From Siphonodentalium dalli (taxonomy: Eukaryota > Mollusca > Scaphopoda > Gadilida > Siphonodentaliidae): a stretch of DNA of 64,000 bases. The notes below the pieces were generated by a model, which searched no databases, was not told the origin of the DNA, and saw only the letters and a list, made by a program, of their open reading frames with translations. The position numbers and the translations under genes are program-made. The stretch spans positions 169,327,107 through 169,391,106 of the forward strand of contig CP136061.1 of NCBI GenBank assembly GCA_032622095.1, in the 5' to 3' direction. The first letter of the stretch is position 1. Each line of letters starts with the position of its first letter. Shown one piece after another: positions 61,669-64,000 of this stretch.

Positions 61669-61674
61669 AATAAA
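61669..61674 (+). terminator. Candidate polyadenylation signal for exon D
   Basis: AATAAA in TATAATAATAAAACAACTT, 63 bp after the TAA at 61604-61606. The position is typical for a 3' end; strength cannot be tested from sequence alone. Confidence 0.35.
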
Positions 61675-62594
61675 ACAACTTTATTCCTATAATAGGTTTA
61701 ATTATTTTTTCTGATATAAATTCATACCCTGAGCAGCCCTGAGGAGCATTAATTTCTGATTATCTGTTACCTGTCTCAGAAAGTCTTTTTAAAAGGGCAG
61801 GTCCAGTTTGAAAGTCTGTGATGTGTGAAATAAAGTACATGTATGATGTATCACTCATCACTCAGAACTTAGAAGCTTATTTATCTAACTTGAATGTGGA
61901 TCGGACCCAAATCTGGTTATATATAGTTATACACACATTCTTGAGAGTTAATTTTTTATACGCTGCCAAATTTCAAAACAAAATTCTACTCTTTCTTTAT
62001 TCCTTCAAGTAGACCAAGTATTCAGTCATAGTTTTATTGATAGAAATGTCACTATTGTCACTTGTTTTGATGTGTAGCATTAATTGTGCCTATACAATTC
62101 AACAGTTTTACAACAAACAACTCTGCATAAGTAATACTGACCAAGAGGAACAAATACATGCTCAATTCTACTTTTCTTTGTTTGATGCTGTATGTTTTAG
62201 GCATGATTTAATCCAAACAACAATAAACTGATAAAATCTAATAAAAGAAAATAACTGACATTTATTCCAATATTTGATTAGAAATGTCATAGAGGTACAC
62301 TTATGTGCAAGACTTTTTCTCATAAAACATGGGATCTAAGCTCTATTTCTATTGATGTCGCTATGACTGAATAACTGGTCTACATGGTCATATGAAGATA
62401 TAATTGAATTACACCAAGAACAGGCATATAACTATTGAAAACTGGATTTGGGACTGAACCACATTTAATTGATTACACAGTGTGTTTTAGAGTTCATTCA
62501 ATATCACCAAGTCTCTAGGTGGGAAAACGATGAGTTGCTTTACTAAACAAATATTTGTATGTTCAATATACATATATAGATGTTTTGTTTTTAG
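61675..62594. other. Intergenic sequence, one weak small ORF
   Basis: A 61-codon frame from ATG 62046 to TGA 62231 starts MSLLSLVLMCSINCA, which looks like a signal peptide, and an AATAAA overlaps the stop. There is no homology I recognise and no promoter evidence, so it is not called as a gene. The rest is AT-rich. Confidence 0.4.
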
Positions 62595-63055
62595 CACATC
62601 CCAAAAAACATGGCTACCAGCGTCCATCTTGGATTTTACTATATGCATGATTAATCCTTTAGCACACTCTGCAGGTCACTTCTCTCATCCGTTCATCACC
62701 AATCTTCACATGGATCTTCAGGGTGCCCTCTTGATGGGAGCTTACCATTTTTCTGAACTATATTAAAAATCATGCAATTTTGGATTTTAGATTTTGAATC
62801 CATCGGAACATCCTGCAGCCCACAATTATTGATGAAATGTTTTTTAAGCTTACAGACATGTTTGGGATCACTTCTAGATGGGAGCTATTGAATTTGAAAA
62901 TTTCCGATGAAAAACATGGTCGTTGGCAGCCATCATGAAATTATACTCTTGCATTGCTAAATCCTTTGTCACACTGTACAATCCACATCCCTCATCCGGT
63001 CATCACCAAACTTCATATGGATCTTCAGGGTGGGCTCTAGATGGGATCTTACCAT
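62595..63055 (+). repeat. Array of the GCCATCTTGGATTTTACT tandem family
   Basis: About three diverged units share CATGGCTACCAGCGTCCATC, TTTAGCACACTCTGCAG, CTCATCCGTTCATCACCAA and TTCAGGGTGNNCTCTAGATG with 53995-54866. Confidence 0.75.
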
Positions 63056-63255
63056 TTTTCTGTGTACCCATACCATAGTATGGTACACATAGTGTCAACA
63101 TCCAGATTGACCACTCGTCGTTCGTCCGTCTGTCTGTCCGTAGACACTTTACGCATGGTGCGATAACTCGAACATTTTTTATCCGATCGGAACCAAATTT
63201 TGTACATGAGTTTCTCATCCCAAAATACAGATCGAGTATTTTTTAACTGAGTTAT
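63055..63255 (+). mobile_element. CCATAGTATGG dispersed repeat, copy 3
   Basis: TGTACCCATACCATAGTATG, GTCAACATCCAGATTGACC, a GTCCGTC/GTCTGTC run, GACACTTTACGCATGGTGCG and ATCGGAACCAAATTTTGTAC match 51825-52390. The copy follows the tandem array directly. Confidence 0.75.
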
Positions 63256-63506
63256 TGGCCTTTTTATGTTTACCCATACCCAGGGAAGGATCCAGGGCTC
63301 TTTTGATACCTGTTACAGGTTTGGGCGCCCAAACTCTGGTGGCCTAAATGTCCCCAAATTGCAAGTGGATAGTTTTATTAAAAACTGAATTTTCTATATT
63401 TTGAAGGAAATCTTCTATTATAATTCAACAACATGCAATGCAAATCATCAATATACAGTTGATATAGAGCATTTATTTGCTTAATCAAGTGTCCAGTGAG
63501 AAATAT
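63256..63506. other. Spacer, no gene seen
   Basis: ACCCAGGGAAGGATCCAGGG at ~63279 has a reverse-complement relative at ~63802 (CCCTGGATCCATCCCTG), so 63280-63820 may be one interrupted inverted-repeat element. No coding signal. Confidence 0.5.
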
Positions 63507-63690
63507 TTAAACCCTTTAATGACTTGGGCTTCTTGAAATTTTGCAAACATTTTGTGCCAATGCATTCTCTTATATAAATGAGAGTCTCCCATCTAAGGAG
63601 CCTTGCATATATAAGATAATACATTGGCCTTTATCTTGACCTTGTAAGCCAGTGTGTTTTCTTATGCGTGATCTTTAATGCTGCACATAA
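63507..63690. mobile_element. piggyBac-like TTAA MITE, worn copy
   Basis: The left end TTTAAACCCTTTAATGACTT is followed by TGTGCCAATGCATTCTCTTA, a hairpin with a GAGTCTCCCATCTAAGGAGC loop, and TATCTTGACCTTGTAAGCCA. The second hairpin and right end are truncated at TGATCTTTAATGCTGCACA. Confidence 0.6.
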
Positions 63691-63819
63691 GGGAGGGGGC
63701 GACCCACTCCCATACCTACCCCCTACCTACCCCCATCTCGGGCCTACGGCCCTTGGGATATGCCTTCGGCATATCATGGTCCCAAAACAGGTGTCCCCAA
63801 AAAATCCCTGGATCCATCC

Positions 63820-64000
63820 CTGCCCATACCATAGTATGGTAAACATAGTGTCGTCGTCCGGATTAACCACTCGTCGTCTGTCTGTCTGTCTGTCTGTCTG
63901 TAGACAATTTACGCATGGTGCGATAACTGAAATATGTTCTATCTGATCGGAACCAAATTTTGTATATGAATTTCTCAGCACCAAATACAGATCGAGTTCG
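63820..64000 (+). mobile_element. CCATAGTATGG dispersed repeat, copy 4, cut by window end
   Basis: GCCCATACCATAGTATGGTA, GTCGTCGTCCGGATTAACC, a (GTCT)n run, GACAATTTACGCATGGTGCG and ATACAGATCGAGTTCG match 51825-52390. The copy runs past the right edge. Confidence 0.75.

Noticed and set aside
62046-62231. 61-codon ORF with a signal-peptide-like start
   Set aside because: Short, AT-rich and without splice, promoter or family support; chance ORFs of this size are frequent here.
1-64000. tRNA or rRNA genes
   Set aside because: No cloverleaf with a GGTTCGAATCC-type B box and no rRNA core words were seen. TTCGAACT in the satellite is not in a tRNA context.

Overview
This is non-coding-rich DNA from a multicellular eukaryote. 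It has split exons with canonical GT-AG ends, non-LTR retrotransposon debris, many short inverted-repeat transposons (MITEs), Helitron-like elements and a large satellite array. The repeat style (tandem units of 130-165 bp carrying ATGAAA-TTGGTATG-like boxes, and CGTCCGTCCGTC runs) suggests an invertebrate animal, probably marine. The species or phylum cannot be fixed from the sequence alone.

Layout. (1) 1-23849 is a 175-bp satellite in one orientation, arranged in multi-monomer higher-order repeats. It runs off the left edge of the window. (2) At 23849/23850 the satellite flips; 23850-25985 is about 12 monomers in the opposite orientation, which decay towards the outside. (3) 25988-26600 is a degenerate ~172-bp tandem repeat that shares motifs with the satellite but points the original way. 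26640-27300 is a second worn tandem repeat of ~135 bp. (4) 27477-30021 holds a (TA)n tract and three head-to-tail Helitron-like elements. Each has a terminal hairpin followed by CTAG, and each is packed with TCAAGGTCA / TGACCTTGACC motifs. (5) 30028-49300 is a patchwork of MITEs and foldback elements. It includes piggyBac-like TTAA elements, one of which encloses a RecQ-like helicase gene fragment at 41125-41241. It also holds a 3 x 332-bp tandem and the C-terminal end of a non-LTR reverse-transcriptase ORF at 42694-42873. (6) 49880-55125 is dominated by two tandem families of ~160-165 bp and further MITEs. (7) 55497-61674 contains the only convincing split gene, on the + strand. Three exons join in frame across canonical introns, and there are two candidate 3' ends; I do not recognise the product. 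Its intron region holds a 1.2-kb transposon with CAGGGG/CCCCTG ends and an exact 7-bp target duplication. (8) 61700-64000 is again repeat-rich intergenic sequence.

No rRNA, tRNA, CRISPR array or complete protein-coding gene was found. Most short open frames lie in repeats. The window reads as the edge of a centromere-like or heterochromatic satellite block, passing through decayed satellite into transposon-rich flank and then into genic DNA. All repeat periods and copy numbers were counted by eye from shared anchor words; percent identities were not computed.
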